In this document: positions 14,019 through 21,797 of the stretch, in pieces
Layout: each line of letters opens with the position of its first letter
Position numbering within the stretch: the stretch's first letter is position 1
Source of the DNA: CAJXCL01 sp964394335
Lineage (GTDB): Bacteria > Nitrospinota > Nitrospinia > CAJXCL01
Direction of reading: 5' to 3'
NCBI GenBank assembly: GCA_964394335.1
Contig: CAYMVZ010000025.1
Coordinates: forward strand, 1 to 24,961
Length of the DNA: 24,961 bases
The notes under the pieces: model-generated
What the model was told of the DNA's origin: nothing
Database searches by the model: none
What the model saw: only the letters and a program-made list of their open reading frames with translations
Made by a program: the position numbers and the translations under genes

Positions 14019-14102
14019 TTCTGGTATTATTGTGATTAATTGGCAATGCCTTATACTTGACGTCTTTATTAAATTACACATTTAAAAAGCAACAGGAGGA
14101 AC

Positions 14103-14315
14103 ATGCAAAATACATTTAATGCAATAATAAAACGAGATGGTGATTGGTGGATTGGTTGGATTGAGGAAATTCCAGGGGTTAATTGTCAAGAAAAAACGAA
14201 GGATGAACTTTTGAATTCTTTAAAAATAACATTGAAAGAAGCTCTGGAGTTTAACAAGCAGGATGCTATAACTTACGCGGAATCAGACTTTATTGAGGAA
14301 AAAATTATGGTATGA
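14103..14315 (+). CDS. hicB: HicB-family antitoxin (short form)
   Basis: 70 residues, with the HicB partial RNase-H-like fold: FNAIIKRDGDWWIGWIEEIPGVNCQEKTKDELLNSLKITLKEALE. This is the short HicB form, lacking the extra DNA-binding domain that longer HicB proteins carry. A strong ribosome site, AGGAGG, lies 3 bases before the ATG. Its stop codon overlaps the hicA start in ATGA, so antitoxin precedes toxin in this operon. Because hicA is broken, HicB is probably now free of its partner; it looks intact itself. It should bind and block a HicA RNase if one were present elsewhere. Confidence 0.85.
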   Translation: MQNTFNAIIKRDGDWWIGWIEEIPGVNCQEKTKDELLNSLKITLKEALEFNKQDAITYAESDFIEEKIMV

Positions 14316-14468
14316 AGCGAAAAAAACTAATTCGGCATCTTACCGGGCATGGTTGCGAGTTTGTGAGAGAAGGAGCAAGTCATTCTTGGTGGCATAACCC
14401 AATTCTCAATAAGAGACAATCTTGCAAAAAAGATATGTAAAGATTTAGGCATACCATCCACAAAGTAA
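14312..14468 (+). pseudogene. hicA: hicA toxin gene with an internal deletion and frameshift
   Basis: It starts with ATG overlapping hicB (ATGA) and reads MKRKKLIRHLTGHGCEFVRE then GASHSWWHNPILNKR, the first half of HicA, an mRNA interferase with a double-stranded-RNA-binding-like fold. In that frame translation stops after 42 residues (TAA 14438-14440). The expected HicA end, RDNLAKKICKDLGIPSTK, is present from about 14414 to the TAA at 14466-14468, but in another frame. The piece normally between, around the conserved PRH segment, is missing. A deletion of some 25-35 bases between short AGA-type repeats explains this. The putative catalytic His is retained as H24, but the fold is incomplete, so the toxin is almost certainly inactive. 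Confidence 0.8.
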
Positions 14469-14506
14469 TCTGATCTCAAGCTTTCCATTACCATGATCTC
14501 TGCCAA

Positions 14507-16186
14507 CTAATTAATTTTCTTTTCCGGCATGTGGATGGTCAGTTGATTAAATGGAATAGTAAAACTGCTTTCATTGCAAATATCAACGAGAGTAGTCTGC
14601 ATTTCTCTATAAAGGTCAAGGTACAAGTGAGCCACTCTACCAACACAATCCACTTTCACCCATAGCTTTAATGAACTTTCCCCGGCGCTGTGGAACTCTA
14701 CATTAAGGTTTTTAAAGTCCGGATCATCACCGGAAATTCTATGCCTCAACCGTGACTGAATTCCCTTTAAGAATATATCCGGAATTTCTTTACAAATGCG
14801 GGTTCGAACTCCATAGTCAAGACCAAACTCTATCGCTATGCAAAATCCCTTAGATAAGTTTCTTGGTTTTTGTGCAAGAAAATCCGCAGTTGGATAATAT
14901 TTATGAGTTCCGCCAAGTGTTTGCACTGCATGGACCATTACCTGTTCCGGTGTTTGAATCAGGATTTTTCCATAAGTATCATCGCTTAAGAGCACCCAAT
15001 CTCCCTGGTTTGTGGGAAACCATGGTTCGTTTTCCACTACAGGACGTGAATGCATTCCGATAAATTCCGCCGCTGCCACTTTGATATGTCCCCCCTGAAG
15101 CTGTTCATTTATAAGTGTGGAGTAAAATCCAAGATCACGAACCAGAAACGGTACACCCTGCCAGATTATCCGTTCCCTTTCCCTTACTGTCCCCAGGTTC
15201 AAGATAATTCGTCCTTCCTGCATGAATTTCGGTATCCACTGCCTTGAGGTCCAGGCAACCGCGGACAAAAACAATATTACAAACGTCAGCAGCACCCAGT
15301 CGTTTAAAAGATAAAGACACATTACCGTTCCGATAATGGCCAACAATATGGCAATAAGATTATAAAGAGCCTTTAAAGGTTTTTTTACCCAGGCTAAAGG
15401 GTCTGAGAAAATATCTGATTTGAAAATCCGTGCGCGCAAAGCTGAGAATACCCACCATATGCTAAAAAAACTTACGATGGAAAGGATCAGGTTCTTGCCT
15501 CGAATTCGAAAAAAACCCTGCGTTGCTTCTGCAGCTGCTTCTAAAAACGATTTATCTGATACGGTTTCTTGTTTAAGCTGCCTTTGAGAAGCCTCAAGAT
15601 TTAACTTTAATCCCTGCAGTCTCCCTTCTGTATCCTCCTTTATCTTTTTCAGATCATCCAGAATCTCCTGGCTATCATCAAATTTAATAATGGAGTCAAG
15701 ATTCTTTAAAGCCTTGTCAACTATAGAAATTTTTTCCTTGAATGCGGCTATATCAGATCTCAGACTTTCAATCAAACGAGGGCGCGCGCTTATCCGGTGA
15801 AAAGTATCCAGTAACGGCGCAATGAGCTCCTGGGCTTCTTTCCCTAAATTTCGCTTTTTCGATTCAATTTCTCTGGCACTCTCTAAACTTACTCCGGCAG
15901 CTGTCTCTAAAAAATTTGATTTCGCTTTCCGATATCTTTGTCTGAGATCAACTAAATCATTTTGTATATCCTTTTTGAGGTCACCGCTGATTTCAGTTTC
16001 CAGGTTTTTCTGCACTCGTTTAATTTCACTTTGGAGCCATGTAATATTTTTTTTGATAAAAGACAGGTGGGAGATTTTGTCTGTAAGATTGGTTTTTTCT
16101 ACATTTGCTTCCTGGGCTAAGATATGAGGTTCGGAAACAAGGAACAGCGCAATGGACAATATAGTTGTTAAAAGGTTCTTTTTCAT
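14507..16186 (-). CDS. MscS-like mechanosensitive channel protein with long periplasmic coiled coil
   Basis: 559 residues from the ATG at 16186. A signal peptide (residues 1-25, MKKNLLTTILSIALFLVSEP) precedes a helical, coiled-coil periplasmic region (about 30-230). Three hydrophobic segments follow (near 235-257, 275-300 and 301-325). Then comes a cytoplasmic part of MscS type: GTVRERERIIWQGVPFLVRD, LGFYSTLINEQLQGG, WFPTNQGDWVLL and YPTADFL. It likely opens under membrane tension to release solutes. The residue pattern differs from E. coli MscS, so subfamily and pore details are uncertain. A longer frame to 16330 exists, but its first 48 codons come from the hairpin repeat DNA upstream, so it was rejected. 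It stands alone on its strand, divergent from aconitase. Confidence 0.8.
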   Translation of the reverse strand: MKKNLLTTILSIALFLVSEPHILAQEANVEKTNLTDKISHLSFIKKNITWLQSEIKRVQKNLETEISGDLKKDIQNDLVDLRQRYRKAKSNFLETAAGVSLESAREIESKKRNLGKEAQELIAPLLDTFHRISARPRLIESLRSDIAAFKEKISIVDKALKNLDSIIKFDDSQEILDDLKKIKEDTEGRLQGLKLNLEASQRQLKQETVSDKSFLEAAAEATQGFFRIRGKNLILSIVSFFSIWWVFSALRARIFKSDIFSDPLAWVKKPLKALYNLIAILLAIIGTVMCLYLLNDWVLLTFVILFLSAVAWTSRQWIPKFMQEGRIILNLGTVRERERIIWQGVPFLVRDLGFYSTLINEQLQGGHIKVAAAEFIGMHSRPVVENEPWFPTNQGDWVLLSDDTYGKILIQTPEQVMVHAVQTLGGTHKYYPTADFLAQKPRNLSKGFCIAIEFGLDYGVRTRICKEIPDIFLKGIQSRLRHRISGDDPDFKNLNVEFHSAGESSLKLWVKVDCVGRVAHLYLDLYREMQTTLVDICNESSFTIPFNQLTIHMPEKKIN

Positions 16187-16213
16187 TGTACAACTTTTTG
16201 ACAACGGATCACT

Positions 16214-16420
16214 AAGCGGCAAGTTGCCGCAACCAAATGGAGCTACCGCTCCAGTGAGCAAAAAAAACTTTACTAAAAAAAACAACGTTTCGCAGATTAG
16301 TAATACAAAGCGGCAAGTTGCCGCAACCAAATGGAGCTACCGCTCCAGTGAGCAAAAAAACTTTGCTAAAAAAACAACGTTTCGCAGATTAGTAATACGA
16401 CGCGGCTGGGAGCCGCAACC
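16214..16420. repeat. Tandem hairpin repeat (two ~93-bp units plus a partial third)
   Basis: Unit 1 is 16214-16307 and unit 2 is 16308-16399. They are nearly identical apart from A-run lengths and one base. Each holds GCGGCAAGTTGCCGC (perfect palindrome), GGAGCTACCGCTCC (5-bp stem) and the CTAAAAAAACAACGTTTCGC block also found at 10705-10744. A partial third unit (16400-16420) has GCGGCTGGGAGCCGC. The array lies between divergent mscS-like and aconitase genes, so its RNA would be in the mscS leader. No spacers exist, so it is not CRISPR. Confidence 0.8.
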
Positions 16421-16477
16421 ACAATTCGTTAAGGAAAGCCGTACTGAAAAATCTGTGCTTTTTCGTCTCTATGGGAC

Positions 16478-16507
16478 TTGACAATTTGCACCCATTTAAA
16501 TAATAAT
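16478..16507 (+). promoter_or_regulatory. Sigma-70-type promoter upstream of aconitase
   Basis: TTGACA at 16478-16483, 18 bp, then AATAAT at 16502-16507 (TAATAA at 17 bp is the alternative). This leaves a leader of about 110 bases before the aconitase ATG. The leader contains TTTGG...CCAAA arms near 16551-16568. Confidence 0.5.
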
Positions 16508-16627
16508 AGCTTTGTTCATTCGCATAAAAAATGTCTTTTTATTCTTCTGGTTTGGACAATCTGCCAAAACATTTTATATCAACAAATTATATAAATCATC
16601 TACTATTTAAAAAGGAGTGAGAAAGAT

Positions 16628-18538
16628 ATGGATTTAAATATTACTCAGAAAATCATTAAAAAACATGTAGTCTCCGGAGAAATGAAGGCGGGTGAGAAAA
16701 TTTCAATTAAGATCGATCAAACTCTCACGCAGGACGCCACCGGCACAATGGCTTACCTTCAGTTTGAGGCCCTCGGTATTCCGCGCGTAAAAACTAAATT
16801 ATCTGTGAGCTATATAGACCACAATACCCTTCAAACCGGATTTGAAAATGCCGACGACCATCTGTTTTTACAAACTATCGCGGCAAAACATGGGATTTAC
16901 TTTTCCCGTCCGGGAAACGGAATATGCCATCAGGTTCATCTCGAGAGATTCGGTGTACCGGGACAGACACTGCTTGGTTCAGATAGTCACACGCCTACAC
17001 AGGGGGGTCTTGGAATGCTTGCAATGGGCGCGGGCGGTCTTGATGTAGCTCTTGCCATGGGAGGTCAGCCTTTCTTTTTAAACATGCCGAAAGTTGTCCT
17101 TGTCAAATTAATTGGAAAACTTAGACCCTGGGTTTCAGCAAAAGATATTATTCTTGAGTTGTTAAGACGGCTGACAGTAAAAGGCGGAGTTGGGAAAGTG
17201 TTCGAATATGGAGGAGATGGTGTTAAACACCTGTCTGTACCGGAAAGAGCCACAATAACAAACATGGGCGCGGAGTTGGGAGCCACTACTTCTGTATTTC
17301 CCAGCGACAAAATCACCAAACAGTTTTTGGCAGCGGAAAAACGCGTAAAACATTGGGTGGCTCTCGAACCGGACACAAACGCGGAATACGATGAAGTTGT
17401 GGAAATAGACCTTAGCAAATTAGAACCCCTAATCGCTAAACCTCACTTGCCGGATAATGTCTGCAAGGTAAAAGAGTTAAAAAATATAAAAGTAAACCAG
17501 GTTGCTATTGGAAGCTGTACAAACTCGTCTTATAAGGACCTGATGACCGTTGCTAAAATCCTGAAAGGTAAAACCGTCCATCCGGAAGTCAGCCTTGTTA
17601 TTTCACCCGGTTCCAAGCAGGTTTTCAACATGATTTCCAAAAACGGTGCGATAGCAGACATGATAGCGGCAGGAGGTAGAATAATGGAATCCACATGCGG
17701 CCCCTGTATAGGTATGGGGCAGGCGCCGTCCACAAACGCCGTTTCAGTCAGGACCTTCAATAGAAACTTTCTCGGACGAAGCGGCACAAAAAGCGCCCAA
17801 TCTTATTTAGCAAGCCCGGAAGTGGCAGCAGCCTGCGCACTCAAAGGAAAAATCACAGACCCGAGAACCCTGGGCAATAGACCTCCAAATATCAAAATGC
17901 CTAAAGCATTCGATATCAACGATAATATGATAATACCGCCAACCCGCAAGAAAGTGGAAGTTGTTCGCGGACCGAATATAAAACCTCTGCCGATTAAAGA
18001 TAAACTGTCGGATAAAATAGCCGGAAAAGTCTTGCTAAAGGTAGAAGACAATATCACAACGGATCATATTATGCCTGCCGGAGCAAAGATTTTGCCTCTC
18101 AGGTCCAATGTTCCTGCTATTTCCGAGTACGTGTTTTCCGTTGTTGACGCTAATTTTCCAAAACGCGCTAAAGAGTCAGGAGGCGGGTTTATTGTGGGAG
18201 GCGCCAATTACGGACAGGGATCAAGCAGAGAACACGCTGCATTAGCACCAATGTATTTAGGAGTAAAAGCGGTATTAACAAAATCTTTCGCGAGAATTCA
18301 CCTGGCAAACTTGATCAATTTTGGAATCCTGCCCTTAAATTTCGCAAATGAAAATGATTACGATCAAATTGATCAGGAGGATGAATTGGAATTGGATGTA
18401 TCAAATCTGGATGGAAATTTAACCCTGAAAAATGTTTCAAAAGGGATGGATATCCAGATAAATCACTCGTTAAGTTCAAGAGATATCGCCATTCTAAAAG
18501 CCGGCGGTTCCCTCGGGTACGCAAAGTCGAATGCCTAA
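16628..18538 (+). CDS. Aconitate hydratase, Aquifex type
   Basis: 636 residues. Interconverts citrate and isocitrate through a [4Fe-4S] cluster in the TCA cycle. Cluster ligands are C297 (GSCTNSS), C357 and C360 (TCGPCIGMG). SDSHTPTQGG (118-127) and the swivel-domain motif near NYGQGSSREHAA bind substrate. Length and layout match the shorter Aquifex-type aconitases rather than AcnA (about 890) or AcnB (about 865). 3-isopropylmalate dehydratase is unlikely, since large and swivel domains are fused here with aconitase-type motifs. AAGGAG lies 10 bases before the ATG. A strong terminator separates it from malate dehydrogenase, so they are neighbours in the cycle but not simply one operon. Confidence 0.95.
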   Translation: MDLNITQKIIKKHVVSGEMKAGEKISIKIDQTLTQDATGTMAYLQFEALGIPRVKTKLSVSYIDHNTLQTGFENADDHLFLQTIAAKHGIYFSRPGNGICHQVHLERFGVPGQTLLGSDSHTPTQGGLGMLAMGAGGLDVALAMGGQPFFLNMPKVVLVKLIGKLRPWVSAKDIILELLRRLTVKGGVGKVFEYGGDGVKHLSVPERATITNMGAELGATTSVFPSDKITKQFLAAEKRVKHWVALEPDTNAEYDEVVEIDLSKLEPLIAKPHLPDNVCKVKELKNIKVNQVAIGSCTNSSYKDLMTVAKILKGKTVHPEVSLVISPGSKQVFNMISKNGAIADMIAAGGRIMESTCGPCIGMGQAPSTNAVSVRTFNRNFLGRSGTKSAQSYLASPEVAAACALKGKITDPRTLGNRPPNIKMPKAFDINDNMIIPPTRKKVEVVRGPNIKPLPIKDKLSDKIAGKVLLKVEDNITTDHIMPAGAKILPLRSNVPAISEYVFSVVDANFPKRAKESGGGFIVGGANYGQGSSREHAALAPMYLGVKAVLTKSFARIHLANLINFGILPLNFANENDYDQIDQEDELELDVSNLDGNLTLKNVSKGMDIQINHSLSSRDIAILKAGGSLGYAKSNA

Positions 18539-18636
18539 AGCTGAAAATGCTCTGAATTTGCCACAGCGATTATTAATAAAATGAAGTAAGACTACTTCTT
18601 TTGGAAATCACAGGTTTCGCAGATGGTACAGATTCT

Positions 18637-18680
18637 TTCTCTTTCCCAAGCTCCAGCTTGGGAAAGAGAAGTTTTTATTT
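18637..18680 (+). terminator. Strong intrinsic terminator after aconitase
   Basis: A perfect 16-bp stem (18637-18652 with 18655-18670, TTCTCTTTCCCAAGCT and its complement) with a CC centre is followed by GTTTTTATTT. It lies 99 bases after the aconitase stop. The central CCCAAGCTCCAGCTTGGG palindrome also occurs as a dispersed repeat type in other bacteria as far as I recall, so it may be a repeat recruited as terminator. Confidence 0.75.
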
Positions 18681-18688
18681 AAAATAAT

Positions 18689-18717
18689 CCGAGAAATCAG
18701 TGAAATCTGTGGTTTCT
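18689..18717 (-). repeat. 'AAACCACAGATTTCACTGATT' dispersed repeat
   Basis: On the minus strand it reads AGAAACCACAGATTTCACTG and ATTTCTC. A diverged copy sits on the plus strand at 21529-21560. It directly precedes the malate dehydrogenase ribosome site. Confidence 0.55.
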
Positions 18718-18741
18718 GTTTTGTGTTTGGAGGATGAAATT

Positions 18742-19668
18742 ATGAAAAATAAAATTACAGTTGTCGGGGCTGGACATGTTGGGGCTACAGTCGCACAATT
18801 GACTGCCTATAAAGAACTGGGGGATGTGGTTCTTGTTGACATCATAGAAGGAGTCCCGCAGGGAAAGGGACTCGATCTTTTAGAATCCGGAGCTGTAGAA
18901 CAATTCAGCGGAAAAATTTTAGGAACAAATGATTATAAGGATACTGCTAACTCTGATGTTGTAATTATTACTGCCGGAATTCCCAGAAAGCCGGGCATGA
19001 GCCGTGATGATCTGATCGGGACAAACGCTAAAATTGTAAAGTCGGTAGTCGAACAAATAATAAAACATTCTCCTGATACCATATTAATTGTTGTCAGCAA
19101 CCCGCTTGATATAATGGCCTGTGTCGCCAGAGAGGTCAGCGGTTTTCCAAAAAACCGCGTTATAGGCATGGCCGGAGTTCTTGATTCTACCAGGTTCAGG
19201 GCATTTATCGCGGAAGAGCTTAATGTATCCATGGAAGATACACAGGCTATGGTTTTAGGAGGTCATGGAGACTCCATGGTGCCGCTGCCACGGTATTCCA
19301 CTGTTTCGGGAATTTGTATTGAAGAATTGATAACAAAAGATCGGGTCGACAAGATTGTAGAACGCACAAGAAAAGGTGGGGGAGAGATTGTTGCGTTATT
19401 GAAAACTGGCAGCGCCTATTATGCTCCCGGAGCTTCCGCTGTTCAAATGGTTGAATCGATTATAAAAGACAAAAAACGAATCCTTCCCTGCGCTGCCTAT
19501 CTTGAAGGGGAATATGACATTGAAGGACTCTTTGTCGGCGTCCCCGTTAAACTTGGCTCCAATGGAATAGAAGAAATTATTGAAATAAAACTTACTGATG
19601 AAGAAAGCAACTCATTAAAAGCCTCGGCCGACGCCGTGAAAAAGACCCTCACTGAGTTGAAAATGTAA
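18742..19668 (+). CDS. mdh: Malate dehydrogenase (NAD-dependent, LDH-like type)
   Basis: 308 residues. Oxidises malate to oxaloacetate in the TCA cycle. Nucleotide motif GAGHVGATVA is at 9-18. R82 and R88 (GIPRKPGMSRDD) mark malate rather than lactate specificity, with N120 (VSNPLD), substrate Arg R151 and catalytic H175 (GGHGDSM). It belongs to the tetrameric, LDH-like MDH class. GGAGG lies just before the ATG at 18742. An in-frame ATG at 18700 adds 14 residues that come from the upstream repeat and lacks a ribosome site, so it was not used. The aconitase terminator upstream implies its own promoter, which I could not locate with confidence. Confidence 0.95.
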   Translation: MKNKITVVGAGHVGATVAQLTAYKELGDVVLVDIIEGVPQGKGLDLLESGAVEQFSGKILGTNDYKDTANSDVVIITAGIPRKPGMSRDDLIGTNAKIVKSVVEQIIKHSPDTILIVVSNPLDIMACVAREVSGFPKNRVIGMAGVLDSTRFRAFIAEELNVSMEDTQAMVLGGHGDSMVPLPRYSTVSGICIEELITKDRVDKIVERTRKGGGEIVALLKTGSAYYAPGASAVQMVESIIKDKKRILPCAAYLEGEYDIEGLFVGVPVKLGSNGIEEIIEIKLTDEESNSLKASADAVKKTLTELKM

Positions 19669-19774
19669 ACTTCAGCAGTCAGTTGTCAGCGTTCAGGAAT
19701 TATAATCAGTTCGTAGTAGCCGCTGAGTATCGGCTTAATAAATAATGTTCAGAATAGTTTCTTTCCCATCCGCA

Positions 19775-20188
19775 TTAGATAAATTTTGCATTTTTTAATT
19801 CTTTCTTAGCCGTTTTAAATAGCTTTTTATCAGAAGTAATAAAAATATCCGTCTTTGAAAGACAACAGGACGCCAGTTGAAGACTATCAAGAGTTTTCAA
19901 ATGATATTTGTGGATTATTTCTAAAGCCTTTTGTTCCAGATTATCATTCCAGAGAACCCGGCTAAAAAATTGGAAATCCTTTTTTATCTCTGACCGTATC
20001 CATACAGCTTGTAAATTAGTGAGGGTTTTCTCAAGCAGGCGGCGTTCGATTGCGGAATTTATTTCAAGCAGGTATATTGGCGATATAATAATTTCCGTGA
20101 TTGCTTCCAGTTGCGCATCAAGTTTTTCAGATCCTTTCTCTACTATGTATTTTTTTATTAGCGAAGAAGTATCAACAAACGCTCTCAA
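19775..20188 (-). CDS. vapC: PIN-domain toxin ribonuclease (VapC family), second locus
   Basis: 137 residues. Acidic PIN residues are D6 (FVDTSSLIKKY), E42 (LLEINSA), D101 (TLDSLQLA) and D120 (TSDKKL), so the site appears complete. The sequence differs from the toxin at 2650 (VDTSSLIKKY against LDCSVAMSWC), so the two are not recent copies. The start codon is TTG, overlapping the antitoxin stop as TTGA, with GAGGAAG upstream, the same arrangement as the first locus. It probably cuts a specific RNA when freed from its antitoxin. It converges on malate dehydrogenase, leaving 106 bases between them. Confidence 0.9.
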   Translation of the reverse strand: MRAFVDTSSLIKKYIVEKGSEKLDAQLEAITEIIISPIYLLEINSAIERRLLEKTLTNLQAVWIRSEIKKDFQFFSRVLWNDNLEQKALEIIHKYHLKTLDSLQLASCCLSKTDIFITSDKKLFKTAKKELKNAKFI

Positions 20189-20418
20189 CGATCTTCCTCA
20201 CGTCTGTTTTTAACAATTGTATCAGTAAATGATTCTCCTCTAAGTTTCAATTTATTAATTTTTCTTTTCCAACCCGGACGGGAGATATTTTCATTGTGAG
20301 GGACAATATCGGCAACCGGCTTGTTCCGTTCTAGAACCGTAATTCTTTCACCTGCTTTTACTTCTTTTAAATATTTTGAGAAGTTGTGAGTTAATTCTCG
20401 AATGCTTGCTGAGATCAT
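20185..20418 (-). CDS. Phd/YefM-family antitoxin, second locus
   Basis: 77 residues from the ATG at 20418. The N-terminus MISASIRELTHNFSKYLKEV, then KAGERITVLERNKPVADIVP, is the typical Phd/YefM operator-binding domain, with a basic C-terminal tail (residues about 50-77) that should mask the toxin. AAAGGAG lies 8 bases before this ATG; a GTG three codons upstream is in frame but would leave the ribosome site inside the start region. A palindrome in the promoter supports autorepression. It is translationally coupled to the toxin through the 4-base overlap. Confidence 0.9.
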   Translation of the reverse strand: MISASIRELTHNFSKYLKEVKAGERITVLERNKPVADIVPHNENISRPGWKRKINKLKLRGESFTDTIVKNRREEDR

Positions 20419-20442
20419 AATTACCACTCCTTTCCAACAAAA

Positions 20443-20471
20443 AGTCTAACATTATGTTAGACAATTGTCAA
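20443..20471 (-). promoter_or_regulatory. Sigma-70-type promoter of the second toxin-antitoxin operon
   Basis: On the minus strand, -35 TTGACA (20466-20471), 17 bp, -10 TAGACT (20443-20448). Hexamers and spacing are identical to those of the first locus (2349-2377), although the spacer sequences differ. Confidence 0.7.
20444..20462. promoter_or_regulatory. Palindromic operator GTCTAACAT-N-ATGTTAGAC
   Basis: Two perfect 9-bp arms around one central base, lying between and over the -35/-10 spacer and the -10 hexamer. The outer GTCTA/TAGAC half-sites are the same as in the operators at 2372-2395. Binding by the neighbouring antitoxin is inferred. Confidence 0.65.
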
Positions 20472-20504
20472 TTTTTACTTTCATACCTTTTCGCACAAGT
20501 AGAT

Positions 20505-20700
20505 TTTTAACCTCAGAGGCGCTGAGTTCTTTTATAATAGCAATGAGTAACAGAGTAAATAATATGATAAATTACAAATTACAGAGTGCAAATTGCAGAT
20601 TAATTTGCAATTTGGAATCTGGAATATGTAATGTAAATTCTGCCTCTCTTTGTTAAAATAACACACCCCTACATCTCCTCTCAAGAGGGGACTTTATTGT
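20505..20700. repeat. Cluster of dispersed repeat fragments
   Basis: Includes AACCTCAGAGGCGCTGAG (about 20508-20526, the same vocabulary as 3862-3940) and an ATTACAAATT/GCAAATTGC-rich stretch. The copy 20592-20618 is shared with 12108-12134. A CACCCCT...CTCAAGAGGGG piece near 20662-20688 recalls the middle module of the mosaic repeat. The gap 20463-20754 holds no gene. Confidence 0.5.
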
Positions 20701-20754
20701 TAATTGCTAATTGATCATTATTAACTGAGCCCTGATCTCATTAACCAAATACAA

Positions 20755-20787
20755 TTGACAATCAGAGATGAGTACGATACATATAAT
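20755..20787 (+). promoter_or_regulatory. Possible promoter close to the sirtuin start
   Basis: TTGACA at 20755-20760 and TATAAT at 20782-20787 are both perfect hexamers but 21 bp apart. TACATA at 17 bp is a weaker alternative. With TATAAT in use, transcription would begin only about 5 bases before the ATG at 20799, suggesting a near-leaderless mRNA; no ribosome site is visible. Confidence 0.35.
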
Positions 20788-20798
20788 TTATTGCAAAA

Positions 20799-21524
20799 AT
20801 GAACATTTCTGATGAAACTATAAAAACCATTCAAAATTCTGAAAAGGTTGTCGTTCTGACAGGAGCCGGGATATCAGCGGAAAGCGGGGTTCCTACATTT
20901 CGAGGAGAAGAAGGGTTGTGGAGGAATTTCAGGGCTGAGGAATTGGCTACCCCTTTTGCCTTTCAACGCGATCCAAAACTTGTATGGGAATGGTATGACT
21001 GGAGAAGAAATTTAATTAAACCACTTTATCCGAACGCCGGTCATAAAGTAATCGCCTCGGTTGAGAAAAAAAAGTCCTCCTTTAAATTAATAACCCAAAA
21101 TGTAGATGGGCTGCACCAGAAAGCAGGAAGTCTAAAATGTGTGGAACTTCATGGAAATATCTGGAAAACACGGTGTACTGAAGAAGGGGATGTAGCGGAC
21201 AACCTGGAAAGTCCATTAAAAAAAATCCCACCGATCTGTGAATGCGGGGCAATGCTTAGGCCGCATATCGTCTGGTTTGGCGAATCACTCCCAGTAGAAG
21301 CCATTCAATCGTCATATCAAGCGGCAGAAAACTGTGATTTGATGATTGTGGTAGGAACATCAGCAGTAGTACAACCCGCGGCATCGCTTCCGGGAATAGC
21401 TAAAAACGCCGGTGCATTCGTGATTGAAGTTAACGCGGAAGAAACCCCTATTTCCGATATGGTAGATGATTCTTATCTTGGAAAAGCCGGAGAGATTCTG
21501 CCCTTATTGGAAAAATATTTTTAA
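20799..21524 (+). CDS. NAD-dependent protein deacylase, sirtuin class III (SIRT5/CobB-like)
   Basis: 241 residues. Removes acyl groups from lysines, using NAD. GAGISAESGVPTFRG is at 22-36, QNVDGLH at 100-106, and catalytic H118 lies in ELHG. Y66 and R69 in WEWYDWRR match the Tyr/Arg pair that lets class III sirtuins bind succinyl or malonyl lysine, so desuccinylation is likely in addition to or instead of deacetylation. The zinc module is odd: only C126, C147 and C149 are visible, and the usual first CxxC is reduced to RCTEEG. The zinc site may be incomplete or lost. A gene close to acyl-CoA metabolism fits removal of acyl marks, but no operon links them. No ribosome site is seen. Confidence 0.92.
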   Translation: MNISDETIKTIQNSEKVVVLTGAGISAESGVPTFRGEEGLWRNFRAEELATPFAFQRDPKLVWEWYDWRRNLIKPLYPNAGHKVIASVEKKKSSFKLITQNVDGLHQKAGSLKCVELHGNIWKTRCTEEGDVADNLESPLKKIPPICECGAMLRPHIVWFGESLPVEAIQSSYQAAENCDLMIVVGTSAVVQPAASLPGIAKNAGAFVIEVNAEETPISDMVDDSYLGKAGEILPLLEKYF

Positions 21525-21528
21525 TAAA

Positions 21529-21560
21529 AAAGAAACCATAGATTACACGGATTTTACTGA
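21529..21560 (+). repeat. Diverged 'AAACCACAGATT' dispersed repeat
   Basis: Reads AGAAACCATAGATTACACGG and continues ATTTTACTGAT, the plus-strand relative of 18689-18717. It begins four bases after the sirtuin stop codon. Confidence 0.5.
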
Positions 21561-21612
21561 TAAGGAAAAAAATTAAAATCTGTGTCAACTGTACTGCAAA
21601 CTTTTAAAACTA

Positions 21613-21760
21613 TGTTATTTTAGCAAAGCTGAGCTTAGCTCTGCACAATTTTTTAACACACTCCGTCCCGGAGGGACACCCTTCTTGTTAGAGGGAAATT
21701 CTCTCCCCCAAATTCCCCCTTAAAAAAGGGGGATACAGGGGTTGTAGTTTTGGTTGTGGC
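21613..21760 (-). repeat. Composite mosaic repeat, inverted copy
   Basis: On the minus strand it reads ACAACCCCTGTATCCCCC, a run of T, AAGGGGGAATTTGGGGGAGA, CCCTCTAACAAGAAGGGTGT, CCCTCCGGGACGGAGTGTG and TTAAAAAATT. This parallels 10600-10705. It then carries an extra GAGCTAAGCTC hairpin before CTTTGCTAAAATAACA. It fills the gap between sirtuin and hisS, and no gene lies within it. Confidence 0.7.
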
Positions 21761-21797
21761 CCTGGCCACTCTGTGTTTCCAAACAGAAACTTGAAAT

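Noticed and set aside
16187..16330. 48-residue N-terminal extension of the MscS-like protein
   Set aside because: The extension is encoded by the hairpin repeat; the ATG at 16186 opens with a proper signal peptide.
16214..16420. CRISPR array
   Set aside because: Units are ~93 bp, adjacent, and without unique spacers; no cas genes are present.
16152..16481. 109-codon plus-strand open frame across the hairpin array
   Set aside because: It reads through the tandem repeats and the antisense of the mscS signal peptide; its repeated peptide is only the repeat DNA translated.
18700..18741. Upstream ATG for malate dehydrogenase
   Set aside because: The extra 14 codons come from a dispersed repeat; GGAGG directly precedes the ATG at 18742.
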